The position numbers were made by a program, and so were the translations under genes. From JAKAXS01 sp965279065 (GTDB lineage Bacteria; Pseudomonadota; Alphaproteobacteria; Rhizobiales; Hyphomicrobiaceae), in NCBI GenBank assembly GCA_965279065.1, contig OZ257134.1:1550001-1614000 (forward strand): a stretch of DNA of 64,000 nt, given 5' to 3'. Position 1 is the stretch's first letter. The number at the start of each line of letters is the position of its first letter. Positions 26,288 through 34,410 of the stretch are shown here, piece by piece. Below the pieces are notes generated by a model. It was not told where the DNA came from. It searched no databases and worked only from the letters and a program-made list of their open reading frames with translations.

Positions 26288-26742
26288 CGCGATTCTGCCG
26301 CGACCGCCGTGCCGTTTGCAATCTGCTGCATGGCCTGCTCGACGGCATCGAACACAAGTAGCGTCGAAGCATGCCGGTGCGGATAGTCCTTCACCGGCTG
26401 CAGCAAGGCGAGATCGGCCCAGCGGCCGTCAGGAGGCGGACCCCCGTCCTTGAGCATGCGGCGCATCACGGCACCCACATGGGCAAACTCGGCAAACGAG
26501 GTGCCGACGATCTCGCGCCCGGCAATGGCCGCTGCAGCCTGACCCAGCAGGCAGGCCTTCACGTCCTGCCCGAAGTCCGAGATGCGCTCGTGGTCGGCGT
26601 TGATGTCCACCGTGATGGTCGAACCGCACAGCTTGGCGCGGACCGACGCCGTGGCATCAGGACTGCCGAGACGATCCGAGTGCGGGATGTCTGAGGCAAG
26701 CTCCAGGATCCTGAGATTGTAGACGTCGTCGAGATCAGCCAT
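26284..26742 (-). CDS. NifU/SufU N-terminal-like iron-sulfur scaffold homologue
   Basis: This 152-residue cytoplasmic protein has the IscU/SufU scaffold fold. It begins LDDVYNLRILELASDIP and has two of the three scaffold cysteines: Cys39 in KLCGST and Cys64 in VKACLLGQAA. The third position is RHASTLL, with Ser126 where a Cys would normally be. This Cys-to-Ser form seems usual in the alphaproteobacterial subgroup as I remember it, so it may not be a conventional scaffold. The ATG at 26742-26740 is chosen; an open frame extends further. It overlaps yidD downstream and is divergent from hisI. Confidence 0.8.
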   Translation of the reverse strand: MADLDDVYNLRILELASDIPHSDRLGSPDATASVRAKLCGSTITVDINADHERISDFGQDVKACLLGQAAAAIAGREIVGTSFAEFAHVGAVMRRMLKDGGPPPDGRWADLALLQPVKDYPHRHASTLLVFDAVEQAMQQIANGTAVAAESR

Positions 26743-26878
26743 GGCAATCCAAAACAGCGCGTACGGCCCAACGCCACCACCGGTGGCCGGTTTGTGGTCG
26801 AGGCTATATATAGGGCCGAATGCGGTCAGGGTGGGAGACCCCGATGACGACAAATTCAACCCTTCCTGGAAGGCAGGC

Positions 26879-27301
26879 ATGACCAACCCAGCAGGCGCCA
26901 CGACGGCGCAAGAGGTCGAGCAGGGAACGGCTTTCACGCCCCGGTTCGACCGAGACGGCCTGATCGGCGCGATCGTGACTGACGCCCTGACGGGTCAGGT
27001 TCTGATGTTCGCCTACATGAACGCCGACGCCCTGTCCGCCACAATCGATACGCGGATGGCGCATTTCTGGTCTCGCTCCCGTGGTCGGCTTTGGCGCAAA
27101 GGCGAGGATAGCGGCAATACCCTGACGGTCGAGGAACTACGGGTAGATTGCGACCAGGATGTGCTGTGGCTGAAGGTCCGCGTGGCCGGCGCCGGTGTCG
27201 CATGCCACACCGGTGCTCGCAGCTGCTTCTATCGCTCACTTCCGCTGGGCAAGGGCCAGGATGGCCGGCTTGCCTTCGACGCACCGCAGCAAAATTCCTG
27301 A
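26879..27301 (+). CDS. hisI: phosphoribosyl-AMP cyclohydrolase
   Basis: It opens the adenine ring of phosphoribosyl-AMP in step 3 of histidine synthesis. The 140-residue stand-alone HisI (not fused to HisE) contains VLMFAYMNADAL, SRSRGRLWRKGEDSGNTL, the metal-binding DCDQDVLWLKV and the CHTGARSCFYR cysteine block. A GGAAGG precedes the ATG at 26879; the frame is open upstream to 26741, but that part overlaps the divergent gene and does not look coding. A TATATATA run at 26805-26812 could be part of a promoter for either divergent gene. Confidence 0.94.
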   Translation: MTNPAGATTAQEVEQGTAFTPRFDRDGLIGAIVTDALTGQVLMFAYMNADALSATIDTRMAHFWSRSRGRLWRKGEDSGNTLTVEELRVDCDQDVLWLKVRVAGAGVACHTGARSCFYRSLPLGKGQDGRLAFDAPQQNS

Positions 27302-27503
27302 GATTGATCGGGTAGTTAAGGCTGCGCATGACTGATCTTTGCCCCGCGCAAGGCAAACGTAGTAGGAAGACTTTAATTCCGAATCTGTACCCTCCATTTG
27401 ACAGAGGGATAGGCAGTCCGCCACGGCTGAAGCGCGGAACCGCGTAGAAGGTTTCACCGTTGTTATGGCAGCTTGCCGCCGGCGGCTCATGCGGAGACGA
27501 ACC

Positions 27504-28475
27504 ATGTCGACGGGGAAAATCGGTCTGGCATTGGGCGGGGGCGCCGCCCGCGGATGGGCGCACATCGGCGTCCTGAGGGCCCTGGAAAAGGCTGGCATCA
27601 AACCGGACATCATCGCCGGCACGTCGATCGGCGCGGTCGTGGGTGGCTGTTATGCCGCCGGCCGTCTGGACGATGTCGAAGACTTTGCCCGCAGCCTGAC
27701 CAAGCGGCGCATCTTCGGCTACCTTGATTTCAACTTCAAAGGCACCGGCCTGATCAACGGCCAGCGCCTTGTCGAGATGCTCGATAGACACCTCGGCAAT
27801 TGCAACATCGAAGATCTGGAGACGCGTTTCACGGCGGTCGCCACCGAAATCGGCTCTGGCCATGAGGTCTGGCTGTCGCGCGGCCGCCTCGTCGACGCGG
27901 TGCGTGCATCCCATGCGCTGCCCGGCGTCTTCAAGCCGGTGAAGATCGACAACCGCTGGCTGTTCGACGGCGCCCTGGTGAATCCGATACCTGTCTCCGT
28001 CTGCCGTGCGCTGGGCGCGCGCTACGTCATCGCCGTCAACCTGAACTTCGATATCTCCAGCCGCTCGGCCGTGACCACGCATATCGAAACGTCGCTCGGC
28101 GCCGTCACCGAGGAGATCGAGCCGGAACCCGTGACCGGCAAGAACGGCATCGCCATGCGACGCCTGCTGCAGCGGCAGATCTTCGGCCAGGGCGACGACG
28201 CGCCCGGCATCACCACCGTTCTCGTCGATGCTCTCAATATCGTGCAGGATCGCATTGCACGCTCGCGGCTCGCCGGCGATCCTCCGGATGCGATGATCAC
28301 GCCGAAGCTCCACGGCATCGGACTGTTCGACTTCCATCGCGCCGAAGATCTGGTCGAACGCGGCGCGACAGCGGCTCGCCGTGAGATCGAGGATCTGACG
28401 CGCGAGATCGATGCGCGCCGCGCCGTCAAGACGTTGCCCCCGGCTCGCGCCTCCCTGTGGGGCAGCGCGACGTAG
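27504..28475 (+). CDS. patatin-like phospholipase (RssA/YlbK type)
   Basis: This is a serine acyl hydrolase of the patatin family, probably acting on membrane phospholipids or lysophospholipids. The 323-residue protein has the oxyanion motif GLALGGGAARGWAH (residues 7-20), the nucleophile elbow GTSIG with Ser41, and the dyad Asp in DGALVNPIPV near residue 155. No signal peptide is present, so it is expected in the cytoplasm or at the inner face of the membrane. The ATG at 27504 has GGAGACGAACC in front; an ATG at 27489 is a weaker alternative. It converges with the CBS-domain gene. The substrate is unknown. Confidence 0.88.
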   Translation: MSTGKIGLALGGGAARGWAHIGVLRALEKAGIKPDIIAGTSIGAVVGGCYAAGRLDDVEDFARSLTKRRIFGYLDFNFKGTGLINGQRLVEMLDRHLGNCNIEDLETRFTAVATEIGSGHEVWLSRGRLVDAVRASHALPGVFKPVKIDNRWLFDGALVNPIPVSVCRALGARYVIAVNLNFDISSRSAVTTHIETSLGAVTEEIEPEPVTGKNGIAMRRLLQRQIFGQGDDAPGITTVLVDALNIVQDRIARSRLAGDPPDAMITPKLHGIGLFDFHRAEDLVERGATAARREIEDLTREIDARRAVKTLPPARASLWGSAT

Positions 28476-28490
28476 ACCCATTGTCTATCG

Positions 28491-28525
28491 CAAGAACAAA
28501 AGGCCGGAGCTATCGCTTCGGCCTT
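28491..28525 (-). terminator. intrinsic terminator after the CBS gene
   Basis: Arms 28500-28510 and 28515-28525 form an 11-bp stem with one G-T pair around TATC. Read on the minus strand, the stem is followed by TTTTGTTCTT, so it best serves the CBS-domain gene. It also lies 25 bp after the convergent patatin gene and may act in both directions. Confidence 0.7.
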
Positions 28526-28574
28526 CCGCATTTCCGCATGTTGCGGGTTCACCAGTCAGCGCCAGCCGACGCCT

Positions 28575-29006
28575 CTAGCCCGTTGCGAGGTAGCCCCGCA
28601 TTGCGGTGACTTCCATCTCGACTTCGGCGATATGGTTCTTCACGACGTCGCCGATCGACACGATGCCCACCAGTTTGTCGTCCTCGATAACGGGGAGGTG
28701 ACGGAAGCGGCCCTTCGTCATCAGTTCCATCAGTTCGTCGAGTACGCTGGTTTCAGTGCAACTGATAACGGCCTTGGTCATAACTTTGCTGACCGGCTGA
28801 TCGAGAGCGGCCGGACCGTGTTCAGCGATGGCCCGGATGACGTCACGTTCTGAAATGATCCCGCTGAGCTTGCCGGCCTCGCCGACGATAATGATCGCGC
28901 CGATTTTCTTTTGCGCCAGCTTTTGCGAAATCTCCAGCAAGGTCGTTTCGAGCTTAGCCGTCGCGACCGCACGCCCTTTTGATTTCAATATCGCAGCAAC
29001 ATTCAT
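28575..29006 (-). CDS. tandem CBS-domain protein
   Basis: This 143-residue protein consists of one CBS pair, a module that usually binds adenosyl ligands (AMP, ATP, NADH) and acts as an energy sensor. The first CBS covers about residues 8-62 (KIGAIIIVGEAGKLSGIISERDVIRAI) and the second about 73-128 (FRHLPVIEDDKLVGIVSIGDVVK). There is no attached enzyme domain, so it likely modulates a partner, or binds ligand alone. The ATG at 29006 has AAAGGAA upstream; the longer frame to 29186 is not supported. A terminator follows at 28491-28525. Confidence 0.9.
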   Translation of the reverse strand: MNVAAILKSKGRAVATAKLETTLLEISQKLAQKKIGAIIIVGEAGKLSGIISERDVIRAIAEHGPAALDQPVSKVMTKAVISCTETSVLDELMELMTKGRFRHLPVIEDDKLVGIVSIGDVVKNHIAEVEMEVTAMRGYLATG

Positions 29007-29207
29007 CTCGACGTTCCTTTCGCCTCGATGCCTGCCCGGCCTCGTTAACTCCGGCCTCCGCCCCTTGCCAGCAAGCGCTGCAGGTCTCTCGGAGTCCAAC
29101 CGGCCCAGGCCAGACGTCAGACAATCACAGCCAATCGTACGAGCCGGCGACCTTCGAGATCCGCCAACTGTCTGATGGTGAGGCAATTTGACTACCGAGG
29201 CAACCGG

Positions 29208-30008
29208 TCAATGCAGAGTTGGTTTGCTGCCGATGTGTTCATCGTCATCTTCGACGTCCGCGCGCTGCGGTGCAGTATAGTTGTGCGTTGCGGTATCGAA
29301 CAATCCGAACAGCAGGAAACCAGCAAGGTATCCGCCAGCATGCGCCTCCCAGGCGATGGTGCCTTCCGACGTTCCCGGTCCCATGCCATAGGCGCCGGCA
29401 AAGTTCAGCACGACAAGCATCGCCGTCGTCATCAGAACGCGCACGTCGGTCAACGATTGGCGCAGCGTCATCAGCGGCACGGATCGCAGGTTCTGATGAA
29501 TGTTGCGCAGCGAGCCTCCACCGTTGTCGAGGGCCGGATAGAGGAAGCGCATCGATGCCCCCATCAGACCCATCACCGCGCCGGAGGCACCCACCATCGG
29601 CGCGAACAGGCCCCACCTGACGGCCAGATAGGCCAGCGCCCCGAATAGGCCGCACACCGTCGCAAAGGCGATGAAGCGCACTGAGCCGATCCGATTGGCA
29701 ACGGCGCCGCCGAAGGCAAGAAGCCAGGCTGCGTTGAACATCAGGTGCAGCGCACTGCCGTGGATCAGCATATGCGTGATCCAGGACGTATAGGAAGCGT
29801 ACGGCTGGCCTGGCAGACCGATCGCCTCAGGGTCTGAATAGCGGATCGGAATGAACGCTGTCGCCCCAACCACCCAGTTGTCCCAGTCTATCGGCAGCAG
29901 CGACCGGCCGACATGGATGGCAATGAGCAGCCCCAGCAGCGCCACGACGGTGCCCGGCACGTTGAAAATCGGCTGCTTGCCTTGCTCGCCCGGCCCGGTG
30001 AACACCAT
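29208..30008 (-). CDS. rhomboid-family intramembrane serine protease
   Basis: This is a predicted polytopic inner-membrane protein (266 residues) of the rhomboid family, which cuts transmembrane segments of other proteins. The catalytic Ser is in GASGAVMG near residue 141 and the catalytic His in EAHAGGYLAGF near residue 228. HMLIHGSALHLMFNAAW near residue 79 matches the conserved His/Asn segment of helix 2. About six membrane helices are seen. The tail is acidic (DVEDDDEH). The gene is preceded by a 291-bp divergent gap to the PAS-domain gene. The substrate cannot be inferred. Confidence 0.9.
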   Translation of the reverse strand: MVFTGPGEQGKQPIFNVPGTVVALLGLLIAIHVGRSLLPIDWDNWVVGATAFIPIRYSDPEAIGLPGQPYASYTSWITHMLIHGSALHLMFNAAWLLAFGGAVANRIGSVRFIAFATVCGLFGALAYLAVRWGLFAPMVGASGAVMGLMGASMRFLYPALDNGGGSLRNIHQNLRSVPLMTLRQSLTDVRVLMTTAMLVVLNFAGAYGMGPGTSEGTIAWEAHAGGYLAGFLLFGLFDTATHNYTAPQRADVEDDDEHIGSKPTLH

Positions 30009-30299
30009 CGCAGTCTCCTAGTGTGCTCCCGCCGAAGCGCGAAGCGATTGCTCGATAAGAAGCGCGAAAAAACAGAAACTTAGAGTGGGTAAGTCACCCG
30101 AAGAAGCGGCCGCTCAATAGCGCCCCCAGCAGGTAGAGCTTGCGACGCTGTATGGCAACCGCAGCAGCCGAGGCTGACATGTCGCAGCAACACGACGGTA
30201 CTGGCACGGAAGATGCTCCGTAGGCTTCGAGCACGGCGCCCGGCGCGTTAGCTGTCCCGATATCGTACGATACATAACCGCGAGCGAGCCCTCGAACCG

Positions 30300-30932
30300 A
30301 TGAAAAACCGCGCAAGTCAACAGCTTTATAACTACTGGAACGAGGTGCGCGGTGACCGCCTGGCGCCGCGCCGTTTCGAGATCGAACCGGCCCGCCTGGC
30401 GTCGATCCTGCCCGACGCGTTCATCCTGGAGCGCCTCGGCGACATGGATATCCGTTACCGCCTGGCCGGCACGCGGATCATCGAGCAATTTGGCACCGAT
30501 TTCCGCGGAACAAGCTTCTTCGAGGGCTTCGTGGCAACCGACAGGCGGATCATGGAACGCCAGATCCGCGACATGACGACGTACGGTGGCGGCGCGCTGT
30601 TTGACATCACCTCCACGGCTCCGTCCGGCCGTTCCGTGACGCACGAGTGTCTGCTGCTGCCCCTGATCCACATGCGCGACGTCGTCGACAGGTTCGTCGG
30701 TTGCATCAGCCTCGCGGACGCCCCTGACTGGCTGGGCGACGAACCCCTGACGGACCGAACCCTGACCGCCTACCAAGCCCTGCTAGGCGATGCCGGCCCC
30801 GGCGAAATCTTGCCGTTTCCCCAGCCGCTGGCGCTCGACAGCAATGTCCGGACAGCCCGGATCGTCCGCTCAAACCGCAGGTATTTCCGCGTCTATGAGG
30901 GCGGACTGGCCGAGGACGGAGAGAAGTCCTGA
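30300..30932 (+). CDS. PAS-domain protein (PAS_5 type)
   Basis: This 210-residue soluble protein resembles the alphaproteobacterial PAS_5 family, stand-alone PAS proteins often found near c-di-GMP or motility genes. Family-like segments are LYNYWNEVRGDRLAPRRFEI at the start, LPDAFILERLGDMDIRYRLAGTRI near residue 38 and an SFFEGF block near 73. There is no kinase, GGDEF or EAL domain, so any signal must pass by binding a partner. It is followed 117 bp later by a double-PilZ gene and then by a LapG-like peptidase gene, all on the same strand. Confidence 0.75.
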   Translation: MKNRASQQLYNYWNEVRGDRLAPRRFEIEPARLASILPDAFILERLGDMDIRYRLAGTRIIEQFGTDFRGTSFFEGFVATDRRIMERQIRDMTTYGGGALFDITSTAPSGRSVTHECLLLPLIHMRDVVDRFVGCISLADAPDWLGDEPLTDRTLTAYQALLGDAGPGEILPFPQPLALDSNVRTARIVRSNRRYFRVYEGGLAEDGEKS

Positions 30933-31049
30933 GGCGACGCCGACGTCGGGCTGAGCGTGTTCCAAAATGGCCCGTTGTTTTAGGCCTTCCTTAAGGAGGC
31001 TGACCCATACTGCATCAGTCCAAAATGCGTGTGCGGGTCGACCAGCGCC

Positions 31050-31685
31050 ATGTCTACTCAACTTCAGGCTTCATCGGCTCGCCGGGCGCCCCTGAGTGCC
31101 GCCCGCATCGCGCCTGACCGCCGCCGCCACAAGCGCTTCAAGGTCCAGGTCGCCGGTCGGTTCATGCGTGCCGATCGCAGCGAGCACTCCTGCAAGCTGA
31201 TCGACGTGTCGCCTGGCGGCATGGCCATCGCCTCTCCGGAAAGAGTGACGGTCGGTGAACGCATCATCGGCCAATTCGAACACCTGGGCAGCGTCGTCGG
31301 TTCGGTCGCACGCATTCTTCCCGACGGTTTCGCCATATCGCTCTCGTCCACCGCCCATAAGCGCGAAAAGCTCGCCGCCCAGATCACCTGGCTCATCAAT
31401 CGGCATGAGTTGGCCGGCCAGTCCATCGAGCGCGAGCACGAACGTTTTGCCGTCGGCCAGAAGATCTCGACCCTCAAGCTCGACGACGACATCGTCATCG
31501 AATGCAAGGTCCTGGATGTCTCCCTGTCAGGTGCATCCGTGGGAACAGAGGCGCGGCCGCCGATCGGCCATGTTGTGGTCCTCGGCAAGCAGTTGGCACG
31601 CGTCATGCGCTACCACGACCAGGGAATAGGACTGCAATTCATGGAACCGCAGGAACGAGAAACCTTGTTGCGGGATTTTGGGTAA
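31050..31685 (+). CDS. tandem PilZ-domain protein
   Basis: This 211-residue protein carries two PilZ modules, the main c-di-GMP-binding domain of bacteria. The first has the RxxxR motif at Arg25-Arg29 and DVSPGG at 52-57. The second has RxxxR at Arg128-Arg132 and DVSLSG at 156-161. Both therefore keep the two ligand-binding motifs. No effector domain is attached. The ATG at 31050 is chosen; a GTG at 31029 is in frame. A strong AAGGAGG at 30994-31000 lies too far upstream for either, and it can fold into a small hairpin with the preceding CCTTC. Confidence 0.85.
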   Translation: MSTQLQASSARRAPLSAARIAPDRRRHKRFKVQVAGRFMRADRSEHSCKLIDVSPGGMAIASPERVTVGERIIGQFEHLGSVVGSVARILPDGFAISLSSTAHKREKLAAQITWLINRHELAGQSIEREHERFAVGQKISTLKLDDDIVIECKVLDVSLSGASVGTEARPPIGHVVVLGKQLARVMRYHDQGIGLQFMEPQERETLLRDFG

Positions 31686-31835
31686 CCGGACGTCAGACAT
31701 TCCGAGGAAACGCCTAATTGCCGGGCAAATATTGGTGAACTGGTCGAGTGAAGTGAAAATCAGATGCAACGGCACCGCCTGACCAGACACCGCCCGAATT
31801 TGAGGTATAGTAAAGGAACATGTGCGGGGTCGCGT

Positions 31836-32483
31836 ATGAAGCGTATATGCATCGTTGTGATGGCGTTGTTCGCGTTCGTGTCCGGTGCCGAGGGCGTAAT
31901 CGCCGGACCAGAGCGTCAGGATTTCACGACCGTCAAGGGCTCGCCCTACATGCGGGTGTTCGGCGAGACGCAGCCGCCGTACGGTTTTGTCCGCTTCTGC
32001 GAGACAAGTCCCAAGTCGTGCAGCACCACTGAAAAGCTCTCCGAAATCCGCTTCCAGCCGTCGTTGGAACGCTTCAGCGAACTCGACGAAGTCAACCGCT
32101 CCGTCAACCACGCCATCGCGCCCGCCACCGATATGGAGATCTACGGCGTCAGCGAATATTGGACCATTCCGAAGGATCGCGGCGATTGCGAGGACTATGC
32201 TCTGCTGAAGCAGAAGCTGCTCGTCGAACGCGGCTGGCCGATGAGTTCCATGCTGCTGACCGTCGTCAAGGACGACAAGGGCGAGGGGCACGCCGTGCTC
32301 ACCGCGCGCACCTCCCAGGGCGACTTCATCCTCGACAACAAGAGCGATGAAGTGCGGATCTGGTACCGCTCGGGCTACGAATTCGTGATGCGCCAGTCGT
32401 ATGTCAATCCGCGCGTGTGGGTCGGCCTGGATCCGACGGAAGAGATCATGCCGGGCGCCATGGCCGGCGTTCCCAACGAGTGA
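31836..32483 (+). CDS. periplasmic transglutaminase-like cysteine protease (BTLCP, LapG-like)
   Basis: This is a predicted exported cysteine protease of the BTLCP family, which includes LapG, the enzyme that releases large surface adhesins. The 215-residue precursor has a signal peptide (residues 1-23, MKRICIVVMALFAFVSG). The triad is clear: Cys118 in GDCEDYALLK, His152 in GHAVLT and Asp167 in FILDNKS. The family segment VNRSVNHAI is near residue 86. No LapD-type receptor and no large adhesin gene are in the window. A strong terminator follows. It lies 150 bp after a PilZ gene on the same strand. Confidence 0.85.
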   Translation: MKRICIVVMALFAFVSGAEGVIAGPERQDFTTVKGSPYMRVFGETQPPYGFVRFCETSPKSCSTTEKLSEIRFQPSLERFSELDEVNRSVNHAIAPATDMEIYGVSEYWTIPKDRGDCEDYALLKQKLLVERGWPMSSMLLTVVKDDKGEGHAVLTARTSQGDFILDNKSDEVRIWYRSGYEFVMRQSYVNPRVWVGLDPTEEIMPGAMAGVPNE

Positions 32484-32511
32484 CGCTGGCCGTCAACCCG
32501 GATTACGAGAT

Positions 32512-32536
32512 AAGGCGGCCGTTGGGCCGCCTTTTT
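32512..32536 (+). terminator. rho-independent terminator after the LapG-like gene
   Basis: AAGGCGGCC (32512-32520) pairs with GGCCGCCTT (32525-32533) around GTTG, ending in five T residues at 32532-32536. It lies 28 bp after the peptidase gene and 14 bp before the convergent transporter stop. Confidence 0.88.
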
Positions 32537-32550
32537 CGTCTTCGGGGCCG

Positions 32551-33273
32551 TCACGAACCCTGGCGCTTCGTGGCCACGGCAAAGGGGTTGAAATCTGTCG
32601 TGTAGTCGAAATGATCGACACCTTCCGCAGCCTTCAGGAACGCAACGATCTTGTACGTCAACGGCGTGAAGACCACCTCGACGGCCGTCTTGGTGATGAA
32701 CTGCGACAGCATCACGACCGGCAACGCATAGTTGGGAATGATGCCTGTGCCGTAGAAAGCGATCGGATAGAACAGCAAGCTGTCGACCGCCTCGCCCGCG
32801 ATCGTGGAGCCGATGGTGCGCATCCATAGATGGCGCCCCGCCGTCCAGATCTTCATCTTCGCCAGCACGTAGGAGTTCACGAACTCTCCGCTGAAGTACG
32901 CGATCATCGAGGCCGCCACGACGCGCCAGGCATTGCCGAAGGCGATTTCGTAGGCCTCCTGGTGTTTCCAGAACGAGGCCGGCGGCAGCGCCACGACGAT
33001 GGTCGCCATCACGGAGGCGAAGGCGAGGGCGGCAAAGCCCGTCCAGATCACGCGGCGGGCACGGGCATAGCCGTAGACTTCAGTCAGCACGTCGCCAAAG
33101 ACATAGCTGATCGGGAAGAACAGAACGCCGGCGCCGAACACGTAGGGCCCCCAGCCCGGAATATCGACTTGGGCGATCTTGGCAGGACCGATCAGGTTAG
33201 AGCATACGAGAACCGTGACGAACGCCACCATGACGACATCGAAATAGCGCAGGGTCCTCGTCTCGCTGGCCAT
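32551..33273 (-). CDS. queuosine precursor transporter (YhhQ family)
   Basis: This is a predicted inner-membrane carrier (240 residues) of the YhhQ/QPTR family, which imports preQ0/preQ1-type queuosine precursors. It has about six membrane helices, starting near residue 12 (YFDVVMVAFVTVLVCSN). Family segments include FFPISYVFGDVLTEVYGYARARRVIW near residue 52, AYFSGEFVNSYVLAKMKIW near 125 and the IGSTIAGEAVDSLLFYPIAF block near 152. The ATG at 33273 is used; the frame is open beyond it without family resemblance. The queE-queD-queF genes lie 450 bp away on the other strand, suggesting both synthesis and uptake of the same precursor. Confidence 0.87.
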   Translation of the reverse strand: MASETRTLRYFDVVMVAFVTVLVCSNLIGPAKIAQVDIPGWGPYVFGAGVLFFPISYVFGDVLTEVYGYARARRVIWTGFAALAFASVMATIVVALPPASFWKHQEAYEIAFGNAWRVVAASMIAYFSGEFVNSYVLAKMKIWTAGRHLWMRTIGSTIAGEAVDSLLFYPIAFYGTGIIPNYALPVVMLSQFITKTAVEVVFTPLTYKIVAFLKAAEGVDHFDYTTDFNPFAVATKRQGS

Positions 33274-33314
33274 GTGAGGTGTCCCGCTTCCGTCGACGTT
33301 ACAGGGGGCCCGAC

Positions 33315-33647
33315 CTAGTGCGTGGACCTGCCGATGATCTTGCCGGTCACGTCTGGGTGCTGCTCCACGATCCCCTGATCGTAGGCCTCGTGCACCGCCG
33401 TCAGAGCTTCCTTGAACGACATCTGCCCGTCGAGCGCGACCGCGTTGGCAACGTGCACGGCAATGTCCGAGAGGAGGCGCCCCCACTCCGACACGTCGTG
33501 ACTGAAGGTTTCCGGATCGAAGGTGACATGCAGCGAACCGTCGGCAATCCAAGCCCGCAGCACCTCCACGGCCTCGTCCGCACCCTGGATACCCTCCGGT
33601 GGATCCAGCTCGCTGGGCGCGTCGCTGGGAATGTCGTCTTCGGCCAT
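33315..33647 (-). CDS. small conserved protein, DUF5076-like
   Basis: This is an acidic 110-residue protein that I tentatively place in DUF5076. The recognisable core is AVEVLRAWIADGSLHVTFDPE (about residues 26-46) and WGRLLSDIAVHVANAVAL (about 55-72), with a hydrophilic start. There are no membrane or signal segments and no known catalytic motif. It lies between the queuosine transporter (41 bp downstream, same strand) and the divergent queE gene, so a link to queuosine metabolism is possible by position only. Confidence 0.75.
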   Translation of the reverse strand: MAEDDIPSDAPSELDPPEGIQGADEAVEVLRAWIADGSLHVTFDPETFSHDVSEWGRLLSDIAVHVANAVALDGQMSFKEALTAVHEAYDQGIVEQHPDVTGKIIGRSTH

Positions 33648-33685
33648 GGGATGTCTCCGGACTTAACGGCGCCGCGGGTCATTCG

Positions 33686-33714
33686 TTGACATCGGCGCGT
33701 CCTTGCGTTTTAGG
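33686..33714 (+). promoter_or_regulatory. putative promoter of queE-queD-queF
   Basis: A perfect TTGACA (33686-33691) and TTTAGG (33709-33714) are 17 bases apart. If used, transcription would start near 33720-33722, only a few bases before the ATG at 33725, giving a nearly leaderless message. The -10 box is weak, so confidence is limited. Confidence 0.4.
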
Positions 33715-33724
33715 CATGGCGATC

Positions 33725-34354
33725 ATGTATGCCGTCAAAGAGATATTCTACACCCTGCAGGGGGAAGGCGCGAATGCCGGGCGTCCAGCGGTCTTTTGCC
33801 GCTTCGCCGGCTGCAATCTGTGGTCCGGCCGCGAGGCCGACCGCGCCGACGCCGCCTGTACGTTCTGCGACACCGATTTCGTCGGCACTGATGGCCCCGG
33901 TGGCGGCCGCTTCCGCACCGGCGCGGCCCTGGCGGAGGCCTGCACACGCGCCGCGGGCGGCGCCACGCCCGGTCTGCTCGTCGTGCTGACGGGCGGAGAA
34001 CCCATGCTGCAGGTCGATACCGAGTTGGCGGCCGCGCTGCATGCCGTCGGCTTCGAAATCGCCATAGAAACCAACGGCACGCTGCCCGTGGCCGACGGCA
34101 TCGATTGGATATGCGTCAGCCCCAAGGCCGGGACGGCCCTCGTCCAGACCTCAGGCGACGAACTGAAGTTGGTCTATCCTCAAACGGAGTTAATGCCAGA
34201 GGCGGTGGCAAATCTCGCGTTTCGTCACCGCTACCTGCAGCCCATGGACGGACCGCAGCGGGCCGCCAATACGGCCCTGGCCGTGGCCTATTGCAAGGCG
34301 CACCCCGAGTGGCGGCTGTCGCTGCAGACACACAAGCTGATCGGCATCCCGTAA
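33725..34354 (+). CDS. queE: 7-carboxy-7-deazaguanine synthase QueE
   Basis: This radical-SAM enzyme converts 6-carboxy-tetrahydropterin to 7-carboxy-7-deazaguanine in queuosine synthesis. The 209-residue protein starts MYAVKEIFYTLQGEG, then has FCRFAGCNLW and AACTFCDTDFVG. The three cluster cysteines are spaced C-x14-C-x2-C, the insertion form known in some QueE proteins rather than C-x3-C-x2-C. VLTGGEPMLQVD near residue 88 is the SAM-binding GGEP motif. The ATG at 33716 adds three residues; I prefer 33725 because the promoter would place the mRNA start between the two. queD follows after 56 bp. Confidence 0.92.
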   Translation: MYAVKEIFYTLQGEGANAGRPAVFCRFAGCNLWSGREADRADAACTFCDTDFVGTDGPGGGRFRTGAALAEACTRAAGGATPGLLVVLTGGEPMLQVDTELAAALHAVGFEIAIETNGTLPVADGIDWICVSPKAGTALVQTSGDELKLVYPQTELMPEAVANLAFRHRYLQPMDGPQRAANTALAVAYCKAHPEWRLSLQTHKLIGIP

Positions 34355-34410
34355 CGTGTCGCGGCCACAAGGGCTTGAATGCCCGGCGCAAGATCGCCTA
34401 TTGAGGCGCC

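Noticed and set aside
26741..26878. Upstream extension of hisI
   Set aside because: It overlaps the start of the divergent scaffold gene and has no HisI similarity; the ATG at 26879 has a ribosome-binding site.
33274..33314. preQ1 riboswitch before the queuosine transporter
   Set aside because: The 41-bp gap lacks the loop and AAGGA-type tail of known preQ1 riboswitches.
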